Below, in pieces: positions 8,939 through 16,063 of a stretch of DNA of 64,000 nucleotides. The DNA is from an uncultured Gemmata sp. GTDB taxonomy: Bacteria; Planctomycetota; Planctomycetia; Gemmatales; Gemmataceae. Made by a program: the position numbers and the translations under genes. Location of the stretch: contig CALDUT010000018.1 of assembly GCA_937924775.1 (NCBI GenBank), positions 124,001 through 188,000 of the forward strand, in the 5' to 3' direction. Position 1 is the stretch's first letter. Each line of letters begins with the position of its first letter. The notes under the pieces are model-generated. The model ran no database searches and had not been told where the DNA came from. It saw nothing but the letters and a program-made list of their open reading frames with translations.

Positions 8939-10480
8939 ATGCCGCTTCTGCTTGTGTTCACGCTGATCGCTGCGTGCTTGCCGGTCGAGTGGCCGGAACC
9001 GCCGTTCAATCCCCCCCGGCTTACCGCGATCGCACTGACTGGCGGTGCGGTCACCATGGTGCTGATGGCGGCGTTGGCTCTGCGAACGTGGGTGGTGCGG
9101 ACGCTTCAGCACGACCCCAAGCGGCGGAAGACCGTGGCCCGGGTGTATGGTTCGTGGCGGCGGGCGTTGTTTTTTGTCAACCTGACGACCACCGTGGTCT
9201 GTATTGTCGGTTTCGGGTGGGGGTGGTTCGTTCAGCATGAGTTGGTAGTTGATTGGAATGGTGCGCCGCGGTTGGCCCCGGGTGCGGAGTTGTTGGTTCC
9301 GCTGCCGTATTTTGTTCTGCTGGTGGGCTGTTGGCTGATCGATTACGATACCGAACGCGCGCTGCAACGCTCGTCCGCACTGGCCCCCTTGCTCCAATCA
9401 CGCGTCCGTTTTGTGCTTTATAACGCCCGGCAATTCGCCCTGTTGGTGATGATTCCGGTGCTGCTGATCGTTTTCCAACAAACCCTCAGCCGTTTTGCCC
9501 CGGAAGTGACCCACAGCGATTGGTACCGCGTCGGTTCCTTGGCGATTGTACCGGTGGTGCTATTGCTGATGCCCTGGGTGATGAAGCCGCTGTTAGGGCT
9601 CAAACCCATGCCTTCTGGGCCGGTCCGCGATCAGCTCGAAGCCCTGGCCCGGCGTCTGAACTTCCGCTGTACGGATTTTTTGTTGTGGCCCACCCACGGC
9701 GCGGCGGCCAATGCCATGATCGCCGGGTTATTGCCCCAATTACGCTATGTGGTCTTCACCGATCGACTCTTGGAAGAACTTCCTCCCGACGAACTCGACG
9801 CGGTTTTTGGCCATGAGATCGGCCATGCCAAGCACGGGCACATCTGGCTGTATGCCGCGTTCCTGTTGCTCAGCCTGTCGACACTAGCGGCGTTGATGCT
9901 CTTTTTGGGCCAACAGATCGAGGCTGCGGGCTGGCTGCAGCATCTGGGCCACGAAACGTGGCTGGAGAAGTACCAAACCTGGCTGTTATTGCCCCCGGTG
10001 GCGGTGATCGCGGTCTATTTGTTTGTCGTCTTTGGGGCCTTGTCGCGGCGGTGCGAACGGCAGGCCGACATTTTCGGTTGTAAAGCCGTTTCGTGCGACA
10101 ATCCGCATTGCACCGGGCACGATGCGGCCACCCGTTATCCGCCCGGCGGGCGGGCGTTGTGCCCCACCGGCATTCGCACCTTTGCCCGGGCCTTGGCCCG
10201 GGTGGGCGATCTGAACGGCGTCAGCCTGGTTCTGGGGGAAGGGCGAACGTCGCTGGGCAAATTCCTGCGGAACGTGTGGGCATGGACACGGGCGTGGCAA
10301 CATTCGACCATCGCTCGGCGGATCGCCTATTTGCACAGCCTGGCCGACGATCTGGCCGCCGAACGCCGCTTCCAACGCCGCTTGTTCGTCTTCAAGTGGG
10401 GGCTGATGCTGTCCTTGACGGCGGCCCTGATCGCGTTGGGCCAGGCGGTGGGCTGGCGGGAGTTGCTGGCGGCCCTGTAA
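8939..10480 (+). CDS. M48-family membrane zinc metallopeptidase
   Basis: A 513-residue polytopic membrane protein. Hydrophobic helices are visible at about 3-15, 28-50, 77-98, 122-135, 163-180, 200-215, 302-325 and 348-366, plus one near the C-terminus. The zinc site is complete: HEIGH at 292-296 and a third ligand E373 in ERQAD. The layout matches Ste24/HtpX-type M48 peptidases, which degrade or process membrane proteins with an active site at the cytoplasmic face. A Cys/His-rich insert follows the third ligand (CDNPHCTGHD), which is unusual and could be an extra metal site. GGAGA precedes the ATG at a good distance. Confidence 0.85.
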   Translation: MPLLLVFTLIAACLPVEWPEPPFNPPRLTAIALTGGAVTMVLMAALALRTWVVRTLQHDPKRRKTVARVYGSWRRALFFVNLTTTVVCIVGFGWGWFVQHELVVDWNGAPRLAPGAELLVPLPYFVLLVGCWLIDYDTERALQRSSALAPLLQSRVRFVLYNARQFALLVMIPVLLIVFQQTLSRFAPEVTHSDWYRVGSLAIVPVVLLLMPWVMKPLLGLKPMPSGPVRDQLEALARRLNFRCTDFLLWPTHGAAANAMIAGLLPQLRYVVFTDRLLEELPPDELDAVFGHEIGHAKHGHIWLYAAFLLLSLSTLAALMLFLGQQIEAAGWLQHLGHETWLEKYQTWLLLPPVAVIAVYLFVVFGALSRRCERQADIFGCKAVSCDNPHCTGHDAATRYPPGGRALCPTGIRTFARALARVGDLNGVSLVLGEGRTSLGKFLRNVWAWTRAWQHSTIARRIAYLHSLADDLAAERRFQRRLFVFKWGLMLSLTAALIALGQAVGWRELLAAL

Positions 10481-10580
10481 CACCGCTGACGCGCTGGGCG
10501 GGCGCGTACCCCGCAGGTCGTACCCTCCAGTGCAGCTGTTGTCAGAAGGTGGTTGGTGCGACAGCGGAGCCGTTTCGTGC

Positions 10581-10609
10581 TTCACCTCACCGGTCGTGCG
10601 GTTTACTAT
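10581..10609 (+). promoter_or_regulatory. candidate sigma-70 promoter for the thioredoxin/NHL gene
   Basis: TTCACC (10581-10586, four of six matches to TTGACA) and TACTAT (10604-10609) are 17 bases apart and 39 bases upstream of the ATG at 10648. It is a by-eye match only. Confidence 0.35.
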
Positions 10610-10647
10610 AGAATTCGCGATCCCGATTCGACACCGGAGAACGTCTT

Positions 10648-12438
10648 ATGAGCGATGCCTCGTCGCCGCCGGTCTTGGCAACCCGGCGTCCACCGCTGGT
10701 GGCTCCCCGTTGGGGGTGGGCTGTAGTGCTGGCCCTCGCCGCCGGGGCCGCGCTGGTGGCCGTGGCCGCGACCCGTACGCTGCCGCCAACCCCGGCGGAG
10801 CCGCCGCCGGCCCCTGCGGCCCCTGTAGCGGCCGACCCGCCCAGCCCCATGGCCACCCAGCAAAAAGCTCGCGAAAAACGCAAAATCGCCGCCCCGGAGC
10901 TGACCGGCGGTGTCGCTTGGCTCAACTCCGCGGGCCCGCTGTGGATTCACGATAGCTTCAACCCGTTGGTGGAACGGCCCTCGCTCCGCGGCAAGATTGT
11001 CCTGCTCGATTTTTGGACACTCTGCTGCATCAACTGTCTCCACAATCTGCCGGATATGGCCAAACTGCAAAAGAAGTACGCCAATCAACTGGTCGTCATC
11101 GGTGTCCATTCCCCGAAATTCGATAGTGAAAAATCCATCGCCAGCATCCGCCAGGCGATTCTCCGTTATCAGATCGAACACCCCGTCGTCAGCGACGCCC
11201 ACCACGCGATCTGGGATAAGTACGAATGTGATGCCTGGCCCACGCTTGTGCTGATCGACCCCGAAGGCAACCTGTGCGGCTACACCACCGGTGAGGGGAA
11301 TTATGAATTGCTCGACATCGTCATTGGCCGGTTGGTGGAGGAACATCGGCAGAAGAAAACACTCAACGAAACGCCGCTGCGGTTCGATCTGGCGAAGTAC
11401 CGGGAAACCCCCACACCGCTGTATTTCCCCGGCAAAGTGCTGGCCGATCCGCACAGCCGGCGGTTATTCATCGCCGATAGCACGCACCATCGGATTGTTG
11501 TGACCGATCTGGCAGGCCACCAACAGGCCGTCATCGGCACCGGTATTCCTGGCAAAAAGGATGGCCAGTTCAACGAAGCCCAATTCGACGATCCGCAAGG
11601 CCTGGCCCTGCGTGACAATGTTTTGTATGTCGCGGATCGGAAAAACCATAGCATCCGGGCCATTGATTTCGCGACCAAAACGGTATCCACCGTGGCCGGG
11701 ACCGGCCGGCAGGGCGAACCCGAGGAACGCCGCCTCAACCGTCCGATTCCGGCGAAAGAAATTGGCCTCAACAGCCCGTGGGACCTGCTCATTGTCGGTG
11801 ATAAAATGTACATAGCCTTGGCCGGGCATCACCAAATCTGGGTTTTCGACCTGAAGGCCAACACGGTCATGCCCTACGCCGGCACCGGGGTCGAAACCCT
11901 CCACGATGGGCCCCTGCGGGCGGCGTGCTTCGCCCAACCCAGCGGTCTGGCCAGCGACGGCAAGCACCTGTTTGTGGCTGACAGTGAAACCAGTTCCCTC
12001 CGGGCCGTGCCGCTCGACCCTGAGGAACGGGTGCAAACGCTGGTGGGCCGCGGTCTGTTCGTTTTCGGCGACCGCGACGGCCCGGGCCGCGACGGCGATG
12101 AGGAAAGCCTCACCGAGGCCCGCATGCAACACGCCCTCGGCGTGGCCTATCACGACGGAAAGATTTATGTTGCCGATACTTACAACAACAAAATCAAAGT
12201 TTACGATCTGGCCACGCGGAAACTGACCACGCTCTTCCACGGGCGGCCCTTCGGGATTTTCGGTCCCCTATGGCTCAACGAACCCGCCGGGCTGAGCTAT
12301 GCAGATGGAAAATTGTACATTGCCGATACGAATTCGCATCGCATCGTGGTTGTGGATGTCAAAACCCGGGAATTCACGCCACTGAAACTCACCGGGGTCG
12401 AACCGCCCCGACGTTCCCCCGAACCGGTTAAGAAGTGA
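10648..12438 (+). CDS. thioredoxin-like/NHL-repeat protein (NHLRC2-like)
   Basis: A 596-residue protein: one N-terminal membrane anchor (about 22-42), a Pro/Ala-rich linker, a TlpA-like thioredoxin domain (about 100-235) with the redox motif C126-C127-I-N-C130, and a C-terminal beta-propeller of NHL repeats (about 250-590) with recurring YVAD/FIAD strands. CCINC is the motif used by the NHLRC2 family in place of CxxC. The domain should face the periplasm. GGAG is eight bases before the ATG. It is followed 13 bases later by a DsbD-alpha-domain gene, so the two probably share a transcript and act in thiol-disulfide exchange outside the membrane. Confidence 0.85.
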   Translation: MSDASSPPVLATRRPPLVAPRWGWAVVLALAAGAALVAVAATRTLPPTPAEPPPAPAAPVAADPPSPMATQQKAREKRKIAAPELTGGVAWLNSAGPLWIHDSFNPLVERPSLRGKIVLLDFWTLCCINCLHNLPDMAKLQKKYANQLVVIGVHSPKFDSEKSIASIRQAILRYQIEHPVVSDAHHAIWDKYECDAWPTLVLIDPEGNLCGYTTGEGNYELLDIVIGRLVEEHRQKKTLNETPLRFDLAKYRETPTPLYFPGKVLADPHSRRLFIADSTHHRIVVTDLAGHQQAVIGTGIPGKKDGQFNEAQFDDPQGLALRDNVLYVADRKNHSIRAIDFATKTVSTVAGTGRQGEPEERRLNRPIPAKEIGLNSPWDLLIVGDKMYIALAGHHQIWVFDLKANTVMPYAGTGVETLHDGPLRAACFAQPSGLASDGKHLFVADSETSSLRAVPLDPEERVQTLVGRGLFVFGDRDGPGRDGDEESLTEARMQHALGVAYHDGKIYVADTYNNKIKVYDLATRKLTTLFHGRPFGIFGPLWLNEPAGLSYADGKLYIADTNSHRIVVVDVKTREFTPLKLTGVEPPRRSPEPVKK

Positions 12439-12451
12439 AAGGAGGCATCGG

Positions 12452-13033
12452 ATGGCCTGCCGATGGGTTGTTGTCTGCACGTTCGCCATCGCGGCGATCG
12501 TGGTCATCGTTCCGTCGAGCCACGCGCAGAAGTGGTATGAAAAAGCGGTCAAGAAAGTGGAGGGTCGGTTCACTCCGGCGGAGGCCAAACCGGGCCAGAC
12601 CATCACCTTCACCCTCACGGTCGAATTGCACGAGGGCTACCACACCTACCCGCTGGTCCAGCCGGACCCGGCAGCCGCCGGTCTGACCAACTTCATCCAG
12701 TTTCCGGCCCCCGACAACGTCATTTTTGTCGGGGAAACACTCGACGCGAAAGATTTCGCCACCAAAGCCGACCCGGTTCTGGGAATTCGAGAACTCCGGT
12801 ACTACACCGGGAAGGTGGTCTATACGCGTAAAGCGGTGGTGGCGCCGCAAGCCCGGCCGGGTGCCACGACGATCAAACTGCCCAATTTCAGCCTCAATGT
12901 TTGCGACAAAACTACTTGTTTTCCTCCGAAAAATCTCACGATCGAGGTTCCCTTCAAAATCCTGGACGGTCCCGCGGTGGAGGTGGACCCTGCCTATGCC
13001 GACGAAGTGCGCCAAGCGACCCGCCGGCCCTGA
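12452..13033 (+). CDS. secreted DsbD N-terminal (alpha) domain protein
   Basis: A 193-residue protein with a signal peptide (about 1-26, ending SHAQ) and one domain like the N-terminal immunoglobulin-type domain of DsbD: PGQTITFTLTVELHEGYHTYP, then VYTRKAVV, and the cysteine pair in NVCDKTTCFPP. In DsbD this domain takes electrons from the membrane part and passes them to periplasmic proteins. AAAGGAGG six bases before the ATG is a near-perfect ribosome site. Two strong hairpins follow it before the full DsbD gene, which suggests the two are separate transcripts although they share the domain. Confidence 0.8.
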   Translation: MACRWVVVCTFAIAAIVVIVPSSHAQKWYEKAVKKVEGRFTPAEAKPGQTITFTLTVELHEGYHTYPLVQPDPAAAGLTNFIQFPAPDNVIFVGETLDAKDFATKADPVLGIRELRYYTGKVVYTRKAVVAPQARPGATTIKLPNFSLNVCDKTTCFPPKNLTIEVPFKILDGPAVEVDPAYADEVRQATRRP

Positions 13034-13048
13034 GGGCCCCCCCTGCAG

Positions 13049-13086
13049 CGCTCTGGGCCGCGATGGTGTAAGCGCGGCCCAGAGCG
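13049..13086. terminator. 14-bp perfect hairpin
   Basis: CGCTCTGGGCCGCG (13049-13062) pairs with 13073-13086 over 14 bases around the loop ATGGTGTAAG. It starts 16 bases after the stop of the DsbD-alpha protein. No T-run follows, so it may be a factor-assisted terminator or an mRNA-stabilising element. Confidence 0.6.
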
Positions 13087-13140
13087 GCAGTATAGTTTGG
13101 CAGTGAGGCAGACCGACATGTCGCCTCTGGTTCCATAAAA

Positions 13141-13168
13141 CAGCCCACGGAATCCCGACCGTGGGCTG
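13141..13168. terminator. 10-bp perfect hairpin
   Basis: CAGCCCACGG (13141-13150) pairs with CCGTGGGCTG (13159-13168) around the loop AATCCCGA. ACACTCTTTCG follows. It lies 46 bases before the DsbD start, so it could end the upstream transcript or sit in the DsbD leader. Confidence 0.55.
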
Positions 13169-13214
13169 ACACTCTTTCGTACGGCCCGATTGTCACTGTT
13201 TCCGATATCTCGCC

Positions 13215-15428
13215 ATGCCACGCTCTGCGGTTTTCTGGACGCTGCTTGTTGTGTGTGGGTTCGCCCGGCCGAGTGCGGCCCAACCCCCCTTTGGCGACGA
13301 TCCGTTCGCCCCCTCGCCCGCCACCAGCAGCAAGCTCCCCAAGGAGTTCACCGCGCGGGCCGATGTCACGCTCACGGTTTCCCCTGCGAAAGCTAAGTGG
13401 GGGGAAACCGTGGTAGTGAAGCTGACGATCGCCCCCAAACCGGGTTCGTGGACCTACCCGGTCTTCCCCACGCAACCGGGGCAAACCGCCACCAATCTCA
13501 TCGAACTGCCTGAACCCGGCGATGTCATTTTCATCAGTCGGGTGGCCGACCCGGCGCAGCAAAAATGGGAACTGAAACCCCGGTTGGGGGGCCGCGAGGG
13601 CGAATTGGATCAAGTCACCTTCGCACCGATCACCTGGGAATTCAAAGCTGTGGTTTCGCCGAAAGCCAAAGTCGGCCCCACGACGATTGCCTTCACCACC
13701 TCCACCCTGCAAGTGTGCGACAACGCCGGGTGTTTCCCTGGCACCGGCCGGCGGCTCCCGACGGCCACCCTCGACATCCAAGAGGGGGCCTCCGATCGCG
13801 TCCATCCCGAGGACCTGGCCGCGGCGTTGGAAATTCTCAGAACCGGGAAAATGCCGTCGGATACCCCTCAACCCAACCGCACCGACAATGCCAGTTCCCC
13901 GGCTCCACCGGTGCGCGAACCCACCGAGAAAAGCCCCCTCCGCAAACCCGCCCCACCACTCGAAACTTACACCCAGCAACTGGAGGCGATCGCTCAATCA
14001 CTCCTCGCGACCGACGAGGGCGACGCGCTGGACAGCAGCAAACAAGCCGGGCTGGTGAGCTTCATTCTCACCGCCGCGGCCTGGGGGTTCATTTCCCTGG
14101 TAACACCCTGCGTGTTCCCGATGATTCCGATTACCGTCAGTATTTTCCTCAAACAGGCGCACGGCTCGCTCCGCGAGCGGTTGAAGCTGGCCGCAGTTTA
14201 CAGCCTGACGATTATCACGGTGTTGGGCGTCTCGGCGTTTGCGCTTTTGAAATTCATGGCGATCCTCAGCGCCCACCCGGTGACCAACCTGCTGTTGGCC
14301 GCGCTATTCATCATTTTGGCCCTCAGCTTATTCGGCATGTACGAATTGACACTGCCCGGTTCGCTGCAGCGACGCTTGCAGGCGAAGCAGTCCCGGGGAG
14401 GGGTGATCGGTACGATTTTCGGGGCTCTGGCCTTCACCGTGATCAGTTTCACCTGTGTTGCTCCGTTTCTGGGTGGCTTTGCCGGGATTTCCGCGGGCAG
14501 CACTGATACCACCGGCTGGATCGTCATTCCCACGGCGCGGGAAATCGCCGGCGGCCTGGGGTTTGCCACGGCGTTTGCCACCCCGTTTTTTGTGCTGGCA
14601 CTTCTGCCCGGCTTGATGCGGGCCTTGCCGAAATCCGGCGGTTGGCTCGACAGTGTGAAGGTGGTGATGGGCTTCCTCGAATTGGCCGCGGCCCTCAAGT
14701 TTCTCCGTACCGCCGAACTGCGGATCTTTCCCTCCCCGCAGTACTTCACTTACGATGCGGTTCTCGGGGCGTGGGTGGCGATCAGCGCCGTGTGCGGGCT
14801 GTACCTGCTCAACCTTTTCCGTTTACCACACGATGAAGAGCAACCGCACATCGGCGTTCCGCGGCTCCTGTTGGCCCTCTTTTTCCTTGGTTTGGCGATT
14901 TATCTGGCTCCCGGCTTGATGCGTGGACCTGACGGGAAACCGCAGCGGCCCGCCGGCGCAGTGTACGCTTGGGTGGAAGCGTTCCTGCTGCCCGAAGCCA
15001 TCGAAGAAGGCTGGAGTACCGATCTGCCTGAAACCCTCGCGGCGGCCCGGAGAAGCGGAAAACCCGTGTTTGTCGACTTCACCGGGGTGACCTGCACTAA
15101 CTGCAAGTACAACGAAAGCAACATCTTCCCCCTGCCGGCCGTTCACGAACAACTCCAGAAGTTCGAACGGGTACAACTCTATACCGACGAAGTGCCTGCT
15201 CACGCTTATACCACCGACCCGGGTCAGGCCACCCGTCGGGCCGAAGCCCGGGCCAATGGCGAATTCCAGATCGCCGCGTTCAAAGCCAGCCAACTACCCC
15301 TATACGCGGTGTTGATGCCCCAGGGCGACCGTGTCCGCGTCGTGGGTATCTATCCCGAAGGCAAGATCAACAACCCAGACCAATTCGCGACATTCTTGCG
15401 GGAGGCCCTCGAAAAAGCTAAGAAATGA
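13215..15428 (+). CDS. dsbD: DsbD-type thiol:disulfide interchange protein
   Basis: A 737-residue protein with all three DsbD parts. A signal peptide (about 1-23) leads into an N-terminal alpha domain (about 35-200) with the pair in QVCDNAGCFPG. After a Pro-rich linker comes a polytopic membrane domain (about 275-590) starting with LVTPCVFPMIP, whose cysteine near residue 299 is the electron relay, and a second cysteine in ISFTCVAPFLGG. The C-terminal thioredoxin domain has C627-T-N-C630. The membrane part moves electrons from cytoplasmic thioredoxin to the outer side. It is longer than the E. coli protein (about 565) because of the linker and membrane insertions. No clear Shine-Dalgarno precedes the ATG. 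Confidence 0.9.
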   Translation: MPRSAVFWTLLVVCGFARPSAAQPPFGDDPFAPSPATSSKLPKEFTARADVTLTVSPAKAKWGETVVVKLTIAPKPGSWTYPVFPTQPGQTATNLIELPEPGDVIFISRVADPAQQKWELKPRLGGREGELDQVTFAPITWEFKAVVSPKAKVGPTTIAFTTSTLQVCDNAGCFPGTGRRLPTATLDIQEGASDRVHPEDLAAALEILRTGKMPSDTPQPNRTDNASSPAPPVREPTEKSPLRKPAPPLETYTQQLEAIAQSLLATDEGDALDSSKQAGLVSFILTAAAWGFISLVTPCVFPMIPITVSIFLKQAHGSLRERLKLAAVYSLTIITVLGVSAFALLKFMAILSAHPVTNLLLAALFIILALSLFGMYELTLPGSLQRRLQAKQSRGGVIGTIFGALAFTVISFTCVAPFLGGFAGISAGSTDTTGWIVIPTAREIAGGLGFATAFATPFFVLALLPGLMRALPKSGGWLDSVKVVMGFLELAAALKFLRTAELRIFPSPQYFTYDAVLGAWVAISAVCGLYLLNLFRLPHDEEQPHIGVPRLLLALFFLGLAIYLAPGLMRGPDGKPQRPAGAVYAWVEAFLLPEAIEEGWSTDLPETLAAARRSGKPVFVDFTGVTCTNCKYNESNIFPLPAVHEQLQKFERVQLYTDEVPAHAYTTDPGQATRRAEARANGEFQIAAFKASQLPLYAVLMPQGDRVRVVGIYPEGKINNPDQFATFLREALEKAKK

Positions 15429-15444
15429 CCAAAGGCGAAGGACC

Positions 15445-15462
15445 GTGTCTGCGACACTTTTT
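15445..15462 (+). terminator. intrinsic terminator of dsbD
   Basis: GTGTC/GACAC (15445-15449 with 15453-15457) around the loop TGC is followed by five T residues (15458-15462), 17 bases after the dsbD stop. The stem is short but the placement and T-run fit an intrinsic terminator. Confidence 0.6.
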
Positions 15463-15510
15463 CACCACAGAACCTACGCCCACCGACGTGCCTTCCAGAG
15501 CCCGACAGCG

Positions 15511-15534
15511 AAGGACCGTGTCTGCGGTCCTTTT
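15511..15534 (+). terminator. second terminator downstream of dsbD
   Basis: AAGGACCG (15511-15518) pairs with CGGTCCTT (15525-15532) around TGTCTG, ending in TTTT. It lies within the second copy of a 19-base repeat (15508-15526; first copy 15435-15453). Confidence 0.65.
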
Positions 15535-15611
15535 CCGCTCCCCCGGTGATCACACGGAAAGGATATTGGCTCCCGATTACTGACCATGACGGTCAGGAGG
15601 CTGAAACCGGA

Positions 15612-15651
15612 TGTCTATCTTTGTATACTTTTGTCTATTTTTGTATAGTTG
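15612..15651. repeat. tandem 20-base AT-rich repeat
   Basis: Two adjacent copies beginning TGTCTAT and containing TTTGTATA (15612-15631 and 15632-15651) match at 17 of 20 positions. They lie about 115 bases left of the parS-like palindrome. TTTGTATA repeats also lie left of the second parS-like site. Confidence 0.6.
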
Positions 15652-15745
15652 TGATGGCCAATTTTGCCTAATTCTTGCCGGGCCTGAAAATTGCGAATTA
15701 GATCTGATTATTCATAAATTCAATGATGCCAAACCCTTCAGTACG

Positions 15746-15791
15746 ACATTCTAATATTCGCCGACGTTCCACGTGGAACACTTCGCCAAAA
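15746..15791. other. parS: parS-like centromere site, copy 1
   Basis: A 46-base block whose core CGTTCCACGTGGAACA (15765-15780) contains the perfect 14-base palindrome GTTCCACGTGGAAC (15766-15779). This matches chromosomal parS sites bound by ParB in many bacteria. The block recurs at 34300-34345 with 43 of 46 identical bases and no gaps. parA and parB are not in the window. Confidence 0.75.
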
Positions 15792-15964
15792 CTCGCCATG
15801 TCCGGCCACCAGAACCACACGCCACTGGCAGTCCCGGTGAAACGGTAGCTGGGCCCTCAGCCACTTTGGCTGTGCGGGTCCAGAACCCTACGCCCTGGGC
15901 TGCTCCTTGGTGAAACCCCCGGTTGCGACCGCGCGGAGGCACTCTTTGTATCCCTCTGGGAGCC

Positions 15965-15982
15965 GCGCTCCTTCAGGAGCGC
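15965..15982 (-). terminator. hairpin downstream of the hybrid kinase gene
   Basis: GCGCTCC (15965-15971) pairs with GGAGCGC (15976-15982) around a four-base loop, about 80 bases beyond the kinase stop on its strand. There is no clear T-run, so termination is only a possibility. Confidence 0.35.
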
Positions 15983-16063
15983 CATTGTGTCGAAGCTGGC
16001 GTGCCAGAGTGCGGAGAACGAGCAGTCTGTAAGTCGGCCGAACGCCTGTGAACCACGGCCGGC

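Larger units (their letters stand above)
15429..16063. other. 635-base intergenic region with terminators and parS-like element
   Basis: From left to right this gap holds two terminators with a repeated 19-base sequence, an AT-rich pair of 20-base direct repeats (15612-15651), a 46-base block with a parS-like palindrome (15746-15791) and a short hairpin (15965-15982). No protein-coding gene is evident. Confidence 0.7.

Noticed and set aside
15690-15720. TTATTCATA as a possible DnaA box near parS copy 1
   Set aside because: It matches only seven of nine consensus bases, stands alone, and AT-rich patches give such matches by chance.
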